The notes under the pieces: model-generated
What the model saw: only the letters and a program-made list of their open reading frames with translations
Databases searched by the model: none
Told to the model about the DNA's origin: nothing
In this document: positions 48,459-57,109 of the stretch, piece by piece
Numbering within the stretch: the first letter of the stretch is position 1
Layout of the letters: the number at the start of each line of letters is the position of its first letter
Translations under genes and position numbers: made by a program
Assembly (NCBI RefSeq): GCF_003350295.1
Contig: NZ_QLYY01000021.1
Location: 1-64,000 of the forward strand
Length of the DNA: 64,000 bases
Direction of reading: 5' to 3'
Source of the DNA: Vibrio tetraodonis
Lineage (GTDB): Bacteria; Pseudomonadota; Gammaproteobacteria; Enterobacterales; Vibrionaceae

Positions 48459-49283
48459 TTACTTGTTACGACGACGTACGATGTACTTGTCAGTGCGTTT
48501 GTTCTTACGAGTCTTGAAGCCTTTAGTTGGCTGACCCCATGGTGATACTGGGTGACGACCACCAGAAGTACGGCCTTCACCACCACCGTGTGGGTGGTCT
48601 ACTGGGTTCATCACAACACCACGAACGGTTGGACGAACACCGCGCCAGCGGCTAGCACCAGCTTTACCAAGTTCACGTAGCATGTGCTCAGAGTTACCAA
48701 CTTCACCGATTGTTGCACGGCCTTCAGAAAGTACTTTGCGCATTTCGCCAGAACGTAGACGAAGAGTTACGTATGCACCGTCGCGAGCGACGATTTGAGC
48801 ATATGCACCCGCCGAACGAGCTAGCTGACCACCTTTACCAGGCTTAAGTTCAACGTTATGAACAGTTGAACCTACTGGGATGTTACGCATTGGAAGTGCG
48901 TTACCAGCTTTGATTGGTGCGTCTGCACCAGACTGGATAGCATCACCAGCTTGAACACCTTTAGGTGCTAGGATGTAACGACGCTCACCATCTGCGTACA
49001 GAACTAGAGCGATGTTAGCGCTACGGTTTGGATCGTATTCTAGACGCTCAACTTTCGCTGGGATACCGTCTTTAGTACGTTTAAAGTCAATTACACGGTA
49101 ATGGTGCTTGTGACCACCGCCGATGTGACGTACTGTGATACGACCGTTGTTGTTACGACCACCGTTCTTAGAGTTTTTCTCTAGAAGAGGTGCGTATGGC
49201 TTACCCTTGTGTAGGTCAGCGTTAACAACTTTAACAACGTGACGACGACCAGGGGAAGTCGGCTTACATTTAACAATAGCCAT
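48459..49283 (-). CDS. rplB: 50S ribosomal protein L2
   Basis: 274 residues. Starts MAIVKCKPTSPGRRHVVKVV; the signature MNPVDHPHGGGEGRTSGGRH lies near the C-terminus, including the conserved His of the peptidyl-transferase region. 17 bp after rplW. Confidence 0.99.
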   Translation of the reverse strand: MAIVKCKPTSPGRRHVVKVVNADLHKGKPYAPLLEKNSKNGGRNNNGRITVRHIGGGHKHHYRVIDFKRTKDGIPAKVERLEYDPNRSANIALVLYADGERRYILAPKGVQAGDAIQSGADAPIKAGNALPMRNIPVGSTVHNVELKPGKGGQLARSAGAYAQIVARDGAYVTLRLRSGEMRKVLSEGRATIGEVGNSEHMLRELGKAGASRWRGVRPTVRGVVMNPVDHPHGGGEGRTSGGRHPVSPWGQPTKGFKTRKNKRTDKYIVRRRNK

Positions 49284-49299
49284 TTCTCAACTACTCCTG

Positions 49300-49602
49300 T
49301 TATTCCGCGCCGCCAACAAAGTCAAGATCTTGACCTTCTTTCAAAGTAACGTACGCTTTTTTAACGTCGCTGCGGCGACCTTGGCGTAGACCTTGACGTT
49401 TGGTCTTACCCTTAGTGATAAGAGTATTTACAGACTTAACTTCAACTTCAAATAGCTTTTCTACAGCTGCTTTGATCTCATTTTTAGTTGCATCTTTAGC
49501 AACTTTGAAAACGATAGTGTTCGCTTTCTCAGCAGCCATAGTTGCTTTTTCAGAGATGTGTGGAGCACGTAGAACTTTTAGGATACGCTCTTCAGTGATC
49601 AT
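49300..49602 (-). CDS. rplW: 50S ribosomal protein L23
   Basis: 100 residues. MITEERILKVLRAPHISEKA and the tail signature SVNTLITKGKTKRQGLRQGR. At the tunnel exit, the docking site for trigger factor and SRP. Its start overlaps the rplD stop by 4 bp. Confidence 0.98.
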   Translation of the reverse strand: MITEERILKVLRAPHISEKATMAAEKANTIVFKVAKDATKNEIKAAVEKLFEVEVKSVNTLITKGKTKRQGLRQGRRSDVKKAYVTLKEGQDLDFVGGAE

Positions 49603-50201
49603 GCTAGCATCTCCTCAACTTGCTTAACTGCTTCTGCAGTCATTACAACTTTGTCGAACGCGATTAGTGAAACTGGATCAATACCAGCTGCATCACGTGC
49701 ATCAATTTTGTATAGGTTACGAGCAGCTAGGAATAGATTCTCATCTACTTCGCTAGTCACGATAAGCGCATCAGTTAGCTCAAGCTCTTTCAGCTTAGCG
49801 ACAAGCTCTTTTGTCTTTGGCGCTTCTACTGAGAAGTTATCAACAACGATTAGACGCTCTTGACGAACAAGCTCAGAAAGAATGCTCTTCATAGCACCAC
49901 GGTACATTTTCTTGTTAACTTTTTGGCTGTGATCTTGTGGTTTCGCAGCAAAAGTAACACCACCTGTACGCCAGATTGGGCTACGGATTGTACCAGCACG
50001 TGCACGGCCAGTACCTTTTTGACGCCATGGCTTAGCGCCACCGCCTGCAACTTCTGAACGTGTTTTTTGAGCACGAGTACCTTGACGAGCACCTGCTGCA
50101 TACGCAACAACTACTTGGTGTACAAGAGCTTCGTTAAACTCACGTCCGAAAGTAGTTTCGGAAACAGTTAGTGCATCAGCACCTTTAACCATTAGTTCCA
50201 T
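49599..50201 (-). CDS. rplD: 50S ribosomal protein L4
   Basis: 200 residues. MELMVKGADALTVSETTFGR, then GTGRARAGTIRSPIWRTGGV, the L4 signature loop. In E. coli L4 also represses the S10 operon by acting on its leader; the long leader here (51175-51470) is consistent. Confidence 0.98.
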   Translation of the reverse strand: MELMVKGADALTVSETTFGREFNEALVHQVVVAYAAGARQGTRAQKTRSEVAGGGAKPWRQKGTGRARAGTIRSPIWRTGGVTFAAKPQDHSQKVNKKMYRGAMKSILSELVRQERLIVVDNFSVEAPKTKELVAKLKELELTDALIVTSEVDENLFLAARNLYKIDARDAAGIDPVSLIAFDKVVMTAEAVKQVEEMLA

Positions 50202-50218
50202 TACTTACTCCTGAGACG

Positions 50219-50848
50219 TTATGCTTTAACAGCTGGTTTAACGATCACGTTACCGCCAGTTGCGCCAGGGACTGCACCTTTAATAAGAAGCAGGTTGCGC
50301 TCAGCGTCAACACGTACGATATCTAGGTTTTGAGTCGTTACACGCTCAGCACCCATGTGACCTGCCATTTTCTTGCCTTTAAATACGCGACCTGGAGTCT
50401 GACATTGACCGATAGAACCAGGAGCACGGTGAGACAATGAGTTACCGTGAGTCATATCTTGAGTAGAGAAGTTCCAACGCTTAACAGCGCCTTGGAAGCC
50501 TTTACCTTTAGAAGTACCAGTAACGTCTACTTTCTTAGTTTCGTTGAATAGCTCAACCGTTAGTTCTGCACCAACTTCGAACTCTTCACCGTTTTCCAAA
50601 CGGAATTCCCAAAGACCGCGACCAGCTTCAACACCTGCTTTCGCGAAGTGACCTGCTTCTGGCTTAGTAACACGGTTAGCTTTCTTAGCACCAGTCGTTA
50701 CCTGAATTGCTGCGTAGCCGTCTGTTTCAAGTGTACGAACTTGAGAAACACGGTTAGCTTCAACTTCAACAACAGTTACTGGGATAGAAACGCCTTCTTC
50801 AGTAAATACGCGGGTCATACCCACTTTACGACCGATTAGACCAATCAT
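50219..50848 (-). CDS. rplC: 50S ribosomal protein L3
   Basis: 209 residues. MIGLIGRKVGMTRVFTEEGV and FQGAVKRWNFSTQDMTHGNS with GSIGQCQTPGRVFKGKKMAG. Second gene of the S10 operon, 14 bp after rpsJ. Confidence 0.99.
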   Translation of the reverse strand: MIGLIGRKVGMTRVFTEEGVSIPVTVVEVEANRVSQVRTLETDGYAAIQVTTGAKKANRVTKPEAGHFAKAGVEAGRGLWEFRLENGEEFEVGAELTVELFNETKKVDVTGTSKGKGFQGAVKRWNFSTQDMTHGNSLSHRAPGSIGQCQTPGRVFKGKKMAGHMGAERVTTQNLDIVRVDAERNLLLIKGAVPGATGGNVIVKPAVKA

Positions 50849-50862
50849 TCTTCTAATCTCCC

Positions 50863-51174
50863 TTAACCTAGGCTAATTTGTACGTCAACGCCCGCAGCAA
50901 GGTCTAGACGCATTAGAGCATCAACAGTTTTGTCTGTTGGCTCAACAATGTCGATTAGACGTTTGTGAGTACGGATTTCGTACTGATCACGAGCATCTTT
51001 GTTAACGTGTGGAGAGATAAGAACTGTGAAACGCTCTTTACGAGTAGGTAGTGGGATTGGACCACGAACCTGTGCGCCAGTGCGCTTAGCTGTTTCAACG
51101 ATTTCCGCTGTAGAAGCGTCGATTAGTTTGTAATCGAAAGCTTTTAGGCGGATACGGATACGTTGGTTCTGCAT
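50863..51174 (-). CDS. rpsJ: 30S ribosomal protein S10
   Basis: 103 residues from the ATG at 51174 ([20 protein letters not shown]), the family start; an in-frame upstream codon at 51189 is not used by the family. Also known as NusE, the antitermination partner of NusB. First gene of the S10 operon. Confidence 0.98.
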
Positions 51175-51470
51175 GAGACAGAGCTCCAAAATTAAAAATT
51201 ACACAAACAATATCGCCACTCATACTCGAATAGCCGAGAGAATGCCGATTGATTTATGTGAAACCGTAGCATCCAAGATTAGGACGCATTGTCAGTTAAT
51301 TTTCGATTAACTATCCCTACATGCCAGAGTCACCTCTGGGGATAGTTTTTCCGAAGAAAAGATAGCTAATTGTATTAACTGCGAACATAAGCTGAGTTTA
51401 CATTACCTGAAAAATCTTATAGATAATTCAGCTCCTCGTTACTCATTGGTTCACAACTGGCTTAACCAGT
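51175..51470 (-). promoter_or_regulatory. S10-operon leader (probable L4-controlled)
   Basis: About 295 nt of leader. It contains a strong hairpin at 51309-51347: AACTATCCC with GGGATAGTT outside and CCAGAG with CTCTGG inside. In E. coli a smaller leader lets L4 stop transcription and translation of the operon. The stem here is in the right region, but whether it is the L4 target is not shown. A nine-codon ORF at 51417-51446 lacks a ribosome site. Confidence 0.6.
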
Positions 51471-51477
51471 GCGCTGC

Positions 51478-51505
51478 ATTATACAGATCACGCTTTGACA
51501 TGCAA
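51478..51505 (-). promoter_or_regulatory. S10-operon promoter
   Basis: On the minus strand -35 TTGCAT (51500-51505), a 16-nt spacer and a perfect -10 TATAAT (51478-51483) followed by GCAGCGC. A strong ribosomal-type promoter. Confidence 0.85.
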
Positions 51506-51559
51506 GCACTGTTTGAAAAATAAACGCATTACCCAGCCATAAGTCATTCGCTTTAATCT

Positions 51560-51602
51560 GCTAATAAAAACAAAGCGCAGACTGGCTAACCCGTCTGCGC
51601 TT
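51560..51602 (-). terminator. Terminator after rlmB
   Basis: AAGCGCAGAC (51573-51582) and GTCTGCGCTT (51593-51602) form a perfect 10-bp stem; on the minus strand TTGTTTTTATT follows. It lies 23 bp after the rlmB stop and just upstream of the S10 promoter. Confidence 0.85.
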
Positions 51603-51624
51603 AAGTCGTGTGATAAAGACTAGG

Positions 51625-52365
51625 TTATTGGGATAGCCGTTGACGCACCGCTTCAAATAGACAAACCCCGGATGCAACGGAAACGTTCAAACTAGATACG
51701 CTGCCTGCCATAGGGATTTTGATTAAATCATCGCAAGTTTCACGAGTTAAGCGGCGCATACCATCACCTTCAGCGCCCATTACAATAGCCAGAGGACCTG
51801 TCAACTTAGCTTGATAGATATCATGCTTGGCTTCGCCAGCAGTGCCCACAAACCAAATCCCCTGTTCTTGTAAGGTGCGCATAGTGCGCGCTAGATTGGT
51901 GACGCGAACAAGCGGCACAGTTTCCGCTGCGCCGCAGGCAACTTTACTCACGGTAGCGTTAATATTGGCCGACTTATCTTTTGGTACAATCACAGCAGCA
52001 ACCCCTGCTGCATCAGCGTTACGTAGGCACGCACCAAGATTGTGTGGGTCCGTCACGCCGTCCAAAACCAATAACAATGGCGCATCTTGTTTGGCAATAA
52101 TGTCGTCTAAGTCATGCTCATTGAGCTGCTTGGCCGGCTTTACCTTGGCCATAATACCCTGATGATTTGCGCCACGTGCTTTGTCATCAAGTGTTTTACG
52201 CGCCATTTGCTGAATTGACACTCCGCATGTTTGTAGCTGATTGATAATCAGCATCAGGCGGTCATCTTGACGGCCTTTTAGCACAAAGGCTTCAACAAAA
52301 CGCTCTGGTTCTTTTTCCAATACTGCTTTTACCGCATGAATGCCGTAAATAAATTCATTACTCAT
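51625..52365 (-). CDS. rlmB: 23S rRNA (guanosine-2'-O)-methyltransferase RlmB
   Basis: 246 residues. Methylates G2251 in 23S rRNA. N-terminal substrate-binding domain (~1-75: EFIYGIHAVKAVLEKEPERF) and a SpoU/TrmH knot: VLDGVTDPHNLGACLRNADA (motif 1), VMGAEGDGMRRLTRETCDD (motif 2) and KIPMAGSVSSLNVSVASGVC (motif 3). Follows rnr by 12 bp, the usual pair. Confidence 0.96.
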   Translation of the reverse strand: MSNEFIYGIHAVKAVLEKEPERFVEAFVLKGRQDDRLMLIINQLQTCGVSIQQMARKTLDDKARGANHQGIMAKVKPAKQLNEHDLDDIIAKQDAPLLLVLDGVTDPHNLGACLRNADAAGVAAVIVPKDKSANINATVSKVACGAAETVPLVRVTNLARTMRTLQEQGIWFVGTAGEAKHDIYQAKLTGPLAIVMGAEGDGMRRLTRETCDDLIKIPMAGSVSSLNVSVASGVCLFEAVRQRLSQ

Positions 52366-52377
52366 TAACTTATCCGA

Positions 52378-54843
52378 TTAGTGTTTCTTCGCCCGTGCCT
52401 TCTTGGCTTTTTTACGTGGCTTTTTCTTACCTGCCTGATTAGCAGGCTTCTTCGACGCTTTTTTGCCTTTACCTTGATACTCACCGTCATCTGGTCGCTT
52501 GGTTGCTTCGACCAAAGGTTTGGCTTTTCCTACACTGCGCCTGCCGTTTGCCGCGGCATTTTTTTTCGCTTTGGCCTTTTGCTGCGCTTCTGCTGCACGC
52601 TTCTTCGCCGTTTTTCCTTTGCCGCGTAGCTTACGACTTGTTTCGACTAATTCAAAGTCTATTTGTCTATCATCTAGATTGACTGACAGTACTTTCACTT
52701 TAACCGCATCGCCAAGACGATAAATCGCACCAAAGCTCTCACCGATAAGCCTTTGACCTATTGGATCAAATTGGTAGTAATCATTAGCAAGCGTTGAAAT
52801 ATGCACCAAACCATCAATATGCAGCTCGGTCAAACGAACAAAGAAGCCAAATCCGGTGACATTAGCAATAACACCGTCTAACTCTTCACCCACATGATCT
52901 TGCATGTACTCACATTTGAGCCAATCCGCCACCTCTCGGGTTGCATCATCCGCGCGGCGCTCTGTCATTGAGCACTGCTCACCGTAAAAATCCATATCAT
53001 CGAACGAATAATGATAACCGCCCGTTGGCGTCCAGCGATCTTTCAATGTGCCATTTTCTCTGGCGATAAGATATTTGATCGCGCGATGCAACAAGAGATC
53101 AGGATAACGACGAATCGGCGAAGTAAAGTGCGCATAACGCTTCAGCGCTAGACCAAAGTGGCCACAATTATCGGCATTGTAGACGGCTTGCTTCATCGAA
53201 CGCAGCAACATAGTTTGGATAAGCTCTTTATCTTGACGCTCACCAATTTGGCGCACAAGATCTGCATAATCAGTTGGTGAAGGCTCAAGGCCGCCTTTCA
53301 GATCAAGACCTAGTTCACTTAAAAAGTCGCGAAAGCCCATTAAACGCTCTTCTCCGGGCGATTCGTGGATCCGATATAAAGCCGGCTCCTTGGCTTTTTC
53401 AACTAAAGATGCCGAGGCAATATTGGCCAAAATCATACACTCTTCAATGACTTTGTGCGCATCATTACGCACTACAGGCTCGATACTGTCTATCTTGCGC
53501 TCAGCATTAAAGATAAATTTGGTTTCAACGGTTTCAAATTCAATCGCACCGCGATGATCGCGTGCACGTTTAAGCACCTTATACATCTTGTGCAGCTCTT
53601 CAAGGTGAGGCACCAAAGGCTCATAGCGCTGGCGCAGCTCCTCATCACCTTCAAGAATATGATGGACCTTATTATACGTTAGGCGCGCATGGGAATTCAT
53701 CACAGCTTCATAATGCTTATAACCTGATAACTTACCCGATTCAGATACTGTCATCTCACACACCATACACAGGCGATCCACCTGAGGGTTGAGCGAGCAA
53801 AGACCATTAGACAGCACTTCGGGCAACATGGGCACAACTTGAGAAGGGAAATACACTGAGTTACCACGATTAATGGCTTCTTTGTCTAGCGCAGAATCTG
53901 GACGCACGTAGTAGCTGACATCAGCGATCGCGACCCAAAGACGCCAACCGCCGCTTTTTTTCGCCTCACAGTAAACGGCATCATCAAAATCTCGTGCATC
54001 TTCACCATCGATTGTCACTAAAGGCAATTCGCGCAAATCAACCCGCCCTTGTTTGGCTTCTTCAGGCACCTCTTCACCTAAGCCCTCGATTTGAGCATCG
54101 ACTTCTTCTGGCCATTCATGAGGGATTTGGTGAGTACGAATGGCAATCTGCGTTTCCATGCCAGGCGCCATATTCTCGCCTAGTACTTCCACCACTTTGC
54201 CCATCATGCCGCGCGTACGAGAATCGCGGTCGGTAATTTCAATCACCACCACATTGCCCATTCTCGCTCCAGCACGCAGCTCATTAGGAATAAGAATGTC
54301 TTGGCTTAGCCTTGAATCATCTGGCACCACATAAGAGTACCCATATTCCATAAAGAAGCGACCAACGATTTGTCCTTGCCTTTCTTCCAGCACCCGCACC
54401 AAACGGCCTTCTTTTTTGCCTTTTTTCGAGTTTTGTGTTGGTTGCACCAAAACAAAATCACCGTGAAGCAGGTTTTTCATTTGATGATGAGGCAGTAACA
54501 CATCCCCTTCTTTGCCTATACTGCCTTCGGGACGCACCCAGCCATGACCATCTTTGTGGCCAATGACATAACCTTTAATCATCTCCAGCTTTTCAGGCAC
54601 GGCATAACACTGACGGCGGGTAAACACTAGCTGACCATCTCTTTCCATCGCCCTTAGTCTGCGACGTAAGCCTTCATACTGCTCTTCACCTTTTAAATGC
54701 AGGGCTTCAAACAAGTCATTGCGATTGAGCGGCACACCCGCTTGCTCAAGAAACTCAAGAATAAACTCACGACTGGGGACAGGATTGTCGTATTTCTCGG
54801 ATTCGCGTTCAGCAAAAGGGTCGTTTGGGGTGTGTTCTGACAT
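52378..54843 (-). CDS. rnr: Ribonuclease R
   Basis: 821 residues. A processive 3'-5' exoribonuclease that degrades structured RNA. N-terminal winged-helix domain (~25-90), cold-shock domains, RNB catalytic domain with DGEDARDFDDAVYCE (acidic metal ligands), S1 domain (LDGVIANVTGFGFFVRLTEL) and a long Lys/Ala-rich basic tail (KKARAKKH end). Length and tail are normal for Vibrio. Starts ATG at 54843; upstream lies the accessory pocket. Confidence 0.97.
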   Translation of the reverse strand: MSEHTPNDPFAERESEKYDNPVPSREFILEFLEQAGVPLNRNDLFEALHLKGEEQYEGLRRRLRAMERDGQLVFTRRQCYAVPEKLEMIKGYVIGHKDGHGWVRPEGSIGKEGDVLLPHHQMKNLLHGDFVLVQPTQNSKKGKKEGRLVRVLEERQGQIVGRFFMEYGYSYVVPDDSRLSQDILIPNELRAGARMGNVVVIEITDRDSRTRGMMGKVVEVLGENMAPGMETQIAIRTHQIPHEWPEEVDAQIEGLGEEVPEEAKQGRVDLRELPLVTIDGEDARDFDDAVYCEAKKSGGWRLWVAIADVSYYVRPDSALDKEAINRGNSVYFPSQVVPMLPEVLSNGLCSLNPQVDRLCMVCEMTVSESGKLSGYKHYEAVMNSHARLTYNKVHHILEGDEELRQRYEPLVPHLEELHKMYKVLKRARDHRGAIEFETVETKFIFNAERKIDSIEPVVRNDAHKVIEECMILANIASASLVEKAKEPALYRIHESPGEERLMGFRDFLSELGLDLKGGLEPSPTDYADLVRQIGERQDKELIQTMLLRSMKQAVYNADNCGHFGLALKRYAHFTSPIRRYPDLLLHRAIKYLIARENGTLKDRWTPTGGYHYSFDDMDFYGEQCSMTERRADDATREVADWLKCEYMQDHVGEELDGVIANVTGFGFFVRLTELHIDGLVHISTLANDYYQFDPIGQRLIGESFGAIYRLGDAVKVKVLSVNLDDRQIDFELVETSRKLRGKGKTAKKRAAEAQQKAKAKKNAAANGRRSVGKAKPLVEATKRPDDGEYQGKGKKASKKPANQAGKKKPRKKAKKARAKKH

Positions 54844-55149
54844 AGGCAGGCCTAATTCTACAAGGAAGGTATTTAAAGCTAGTATATCCGACTCAATTAC
54901 TAAGCTACAGAAGTGTTAGGTCAAAATGCCAAATTGTTAGGCTATTTTCATTATTTAAGGTGGGTAGGTCTGGTTTTTTTAGTGATGGTAGCAAGATGAT
55001 CTTTGGATGGTTCTTGAACTGTCTATATCTGGGCCTGAGATAGTATGCAGGTTTGCACAACAATAATATAAAAATAATCATTCTAGTATCTAACAATCTA
55101 TCAACAAAAAGCAAACTGACTCTTAGTGCCCCCCACTTCGTTGTAAAAC
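54844..55149. other. AT-rich spacer upstream of rnr
   Basis: About 300 bp. It must hold the rnr promoter; I see no hairpin terminator for the chemoreceptor-like gene and no supportable ORF. An 85-codon frame (54905-55162) has no family match or ribosome site. Confidence 0.5.
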
Positions 55150-55944
55150 CTACTCTAAGCAAGATAGAAGGTAGTTATAAATATTACTACGGCTTTCCTT
55201 ATCCGTTTGACTCAACCTTGTTAAAGTCTGTTTCGCATCCTGCCTAATAGATATAACCCCAGTGACCATACTAGGTATTTCTTCCGTTTTCTTCTCGACG
55301 TCTTTTGCAACTTTTTCTCCTAATTTAGCCAAACAAGAAACAAAGTTGAGAATTTCTGCCACTTCATAAATTAGATTTGCCACTTGGACTTGATCTGCAA
55401 AACTATTTTGATGATTCTTTATAGAATCCATTATTGAACGAGTTTCCAGAGACAGCTTTTCTACTTTTCGTGCTAAAAAGCTTACGTCATCTGCCACCGC
55501 CGAAAAACTATTACCCTTTTCTCCCGAACGAGCAAGTTCAATCGCCATATTTAGAGCTAATAGATTAGCTTGCTCGCTTATATCATTAAGCACAATAATA
55601 ATATCGACGATTCCATCGTAGTTAATGTTATTGATTAACGGAATTAAAGACTTTAGACGCTCTTCAGGCCGTGAAGTAGGCTCTCCGTCACTTAAAAAAA
55701 CATTACCTTCGAGGTCTACATTCTGTTCGGGGGGCTTGTCATTCAAACTGGTATCTTTCATGTGATCAGTTGACTGATTACTTTTTAAGTGTGCTTTGCG
55801 CAGATTACTAATCAAGACCGTAACTTCATTCTCAAGCTCTAAATCTTTCTCATACTTTTTATACCAAACATCAAAGTATGCATATATTCCTATAATACAT
55901 ACACCTATAAAAGGGATTAGCATATATGCGAAATCACTAAGCAT
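55150..55944 (-). CDS. Sensorless chemoreceptor-like (MCP signalling domain) protein
   Basis: 264 residues. One N-terminal membrane helix (DFAYMLIPFIGVCIIGIYAY), a helical linker (~40-100), and residues ~121-160 that match the cytoplasmic tip of methyl-accepting proteins: DISEQANLLALNMAIELARS then GEKGNSFSAVADDVSFLARK. The usual consensus is QTNLLALNAAIEAARAGE and GFAVVADEVRxLA, so the tip has drifted. There is no ligand domain, no HAMP, and too little coiled coil for a full receptor. Coupled (8-bp overlap) to an upstream small membrane protein gene, which may be its partner. Function unknown. Confidence 0.6.
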   Translation of the reverse strand: MLSDFAYMLIPFIGVCIIGIYAYFDVWYKKYEKDLELENEVTVLISNLRKAHLKSNQSTDHMKDTSLNDKPPEQNVDLEGNVFLSDGEPTSRPEERLKSLIPLINNINYDGIVDIIIVLNDISEQANLLALNMAIELARSGEKGNSFSAVADDVSFLARKVEKLSLETRSIMDSIKNHQNSFADQVQVANLIYEVAEILNFVSCLAKLGEKVAKDVEKKTEEIPSMVTGVISIRQDAKQTLTRLSQTDKESRSNIYNYLLSCLE

Positions 55945-56230
55945 TGTCTTGCCTCAAGAAATGCATAGCTGCATTCATTCGTGAAAGCTCTATTGTTCTT
56001 TTTTGCCCTTTTAGGTAATAAAAAATTGATACACACGTCAGAATAATTATGCCTACAAAAGCAAAAATAGCGAAAACGCTACTTCCATCTTTAATCGCTT
56101 CAGTAAGATATAGAGCAAACCAAGCTATTAACGACGCAATAACAGTATTTGTCTTTGCACTTGCATCATTTATTTGATATTCAAGCAACGCTTTCATCCT
56201 GTAAAACTTTTCAATATCTTTCATGTACAT
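55937..56230 (-). CDS. Two-helix membrane protein coupled to the chemoreceptor-like gene
   Basis: 97 residues from the ATG at 56230; the frame extends to 56272. An N-terminal amphipathic helix (KDIEKFYRMKALLEYQIND), two membrane helices (NTVIASLIAWFALYLTEAI; VFAIFAFVGIIILTCVSIFY) and a short basic C-terminal tail. Its stop overlaps the start of the next gene by 8 bp. The layout (N-terminal helix, 2 TM, tail) recalls small 2-TM effector families of the SLATT type, but I cannot assign it. Confidence 0.55.
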   Translation of the reverse strand: MYMKDIEKFYRMKALLEYQINDASAKTNTVIASLIAWFALYLTEAIKDGSSVFAIFAFVGIIILTCVSIFYYLKGQKRTIELSRMNAAMHFLRQDNA

Positions 56231-56336
56231 ATCCAACTTACCAAATCCATGTAAGTATAGACTGCATAACAATTTATAAGATTGAAAAGAAACTCACTGT
56301 ACGCTCAAGCAATATAAAAGCTCGATTGGAGAACCA

Positions 56337-56651
56337 CTAAAGCTCAGCGATTTGCGACAAAGTTTCGGGATAACGTTGAACCAGTTTAAGCAGCGTTACC
56401 GCTTGTCCATTTGGTGCACTTCGGCCTTGTTCCCAGCTTTCTAGCGTGCGAGATGAAGTGTGCAAGAGCCGAGCAAATACACCACGAGACATATTAAACT
56501 GCTCTCGAAGACTCAAAATCTCTTCAGGTGAAATATTTAGTTCATTAATATCATCAACTTGATAGGTCTTTAGGGTTAGCTTACCTTCTGAATGTTGTTT
56601 GGCTTCAGAAAGAGCAGAGCTTAACTCTGCAAATAAATCACGATTGTTCAT
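56337..56651 (-). CDS. higA-2: HigA-2 antitoxin
   Basis: 104 residues. A helix-turn-helix domain in the C-terminal half (SPEEILSLREQFNMSRGVFA, LHTSSRTLESWEQGRSAPNG) after an N-terminal segment that wraps the toxin (ELSSALSEAKQHSEGKLTLK). It closely matches the V. cholerae HigA-2 antitoxin. Overlaps the toxin gene by 14 bp. It should bind HigB-2 and repress the operon at the palindrome 56979-56997. Confidence 0.9.
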   Translation of the reverse strand: MNNRDLFAELSSALSEAKQHSEGKLTLKTYQVDDINELNISPEEILSLREQFNMSRGVFARLLHTSSRTLESWEQGRSAPNGQAVTLLKLVQRYPETLSQIAEL

Positions 56652-56970
56652 TGCGCCATGCCTCCATAAAAGCCTTAAGCTGTTTCTTTTGCTCTGCTGT
56701 CAAATCAGACACTTCATTTTTGCCATATATGGTGAGCAAATAAAAGCGTCGTTGTTCATCTAAAAAATAGTAAATAATACGAGAGCCGCCTCGTTTCCCC
56801 TTACATTTACTTGCAACTCTAATTTTTCGCAAACCACCCGTTCCTTGAATGACATCCCCTTGTTTAGGGTTAGACATTATCTCTGCTTGAAAGAGTCTAA
56901 ACTCTTCATCGCTGAGGTATTGGCTGCGATACTTTTCAAATATGCTGGATTCGACAAAAACACTTTTCAT
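56638..56970 (-). CDS. higB-2: HigB-2 toxin (RelE-like mRNA interferase)
   Basis: 110 residues, beginning MKSVFVESSIFEKYRSQYLS and carrying IQGTGGLRKIRVASKCKGKR and GGSRIIYYFLDEQRRFYLLT. This is nearly the same as V. cholerae HigB-2 (VCA0468), a ribosome-dependent mRNA cleaving toxin. Toxin gene first, antitoxin second, the usual hig order. In V. cholerae it sits in the superintegron; here it is on the main chromosome with no attC site in view. Confidence 0.93.
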   Translation of the reverse strand: MKSVFVESSIFEKYRSQYLSDEEFRLFQAEIMSNPKQGDVIQGTGGLRKIRVASKCKGKRGGSRIIYYFLDEQRRFYLLTIYGKNEVSDLTAEQKKQLKAFMEAWRNEQS

Positions 56971-56976
56971 ACAAAA

Positions 56977-57005
56977 ATTATACGTGATTTACGTATAGAT
57001 AACAA
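56977..57005 (-). promoter_or_regulatory. higBA-2 promoter and operator
   Basis: On the minus strand -35 TTGTTA (57000-57005), a 17-nt spacer and -10 TATAAT (56977-56982). A palindrome TATACGT-GATTT-ACGTATA (56979-56997) covers the spacer and -10, a clear operator for the HigA antitoxin. The predicted start, about 7 nt after the -10, coincides with the A of the toxin ATG. Confidence 0.8.
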
Positions 57006-57036
57006 ATAGTCTGCCGCCTATTCTGCACACCATATG

Positions 57037-57065
57037 AAAAAATCACCCGTGTGGGTGATTTTTAT
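57037..57065. terminator. Terminator after motX
   Basis: AAAAAATCACCC-GTGT-GGGTGATTTTT: 10-bp stem, 4-nt loop, T tracts on both sides. It lies 45 bp after the motX stop and insulates it from the toxin promoter. Confidence 0.85.
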
Positions 57066-57109
57066 CTGAGTCAAACCTGAGTGCAGTCAGGATGAAATAT
57101 AACTGGACT

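Noticed and set aside
51417..51446. Nine-codon ORF (MSNEELNYL) in the S10 leader
   Set aside because: No Shine-Dalgarno; S10 control is known to act by L4 and RNA structure rather than by a leader peptide.
54905..55162. 85-codon minus-strand ORF between rnr and the chemoreceptor-like gene
   Set aside because: Overlaps the gene end, has no ribosome site, and shows no recognisable pattern.
56337..57005. Integron cassette (attC) around higBA-2
   Set aside because: HigBA-2 is a superintegron cassette in V. cholerae, so I looked for attC-like inverted core sites on both sides; I found none.
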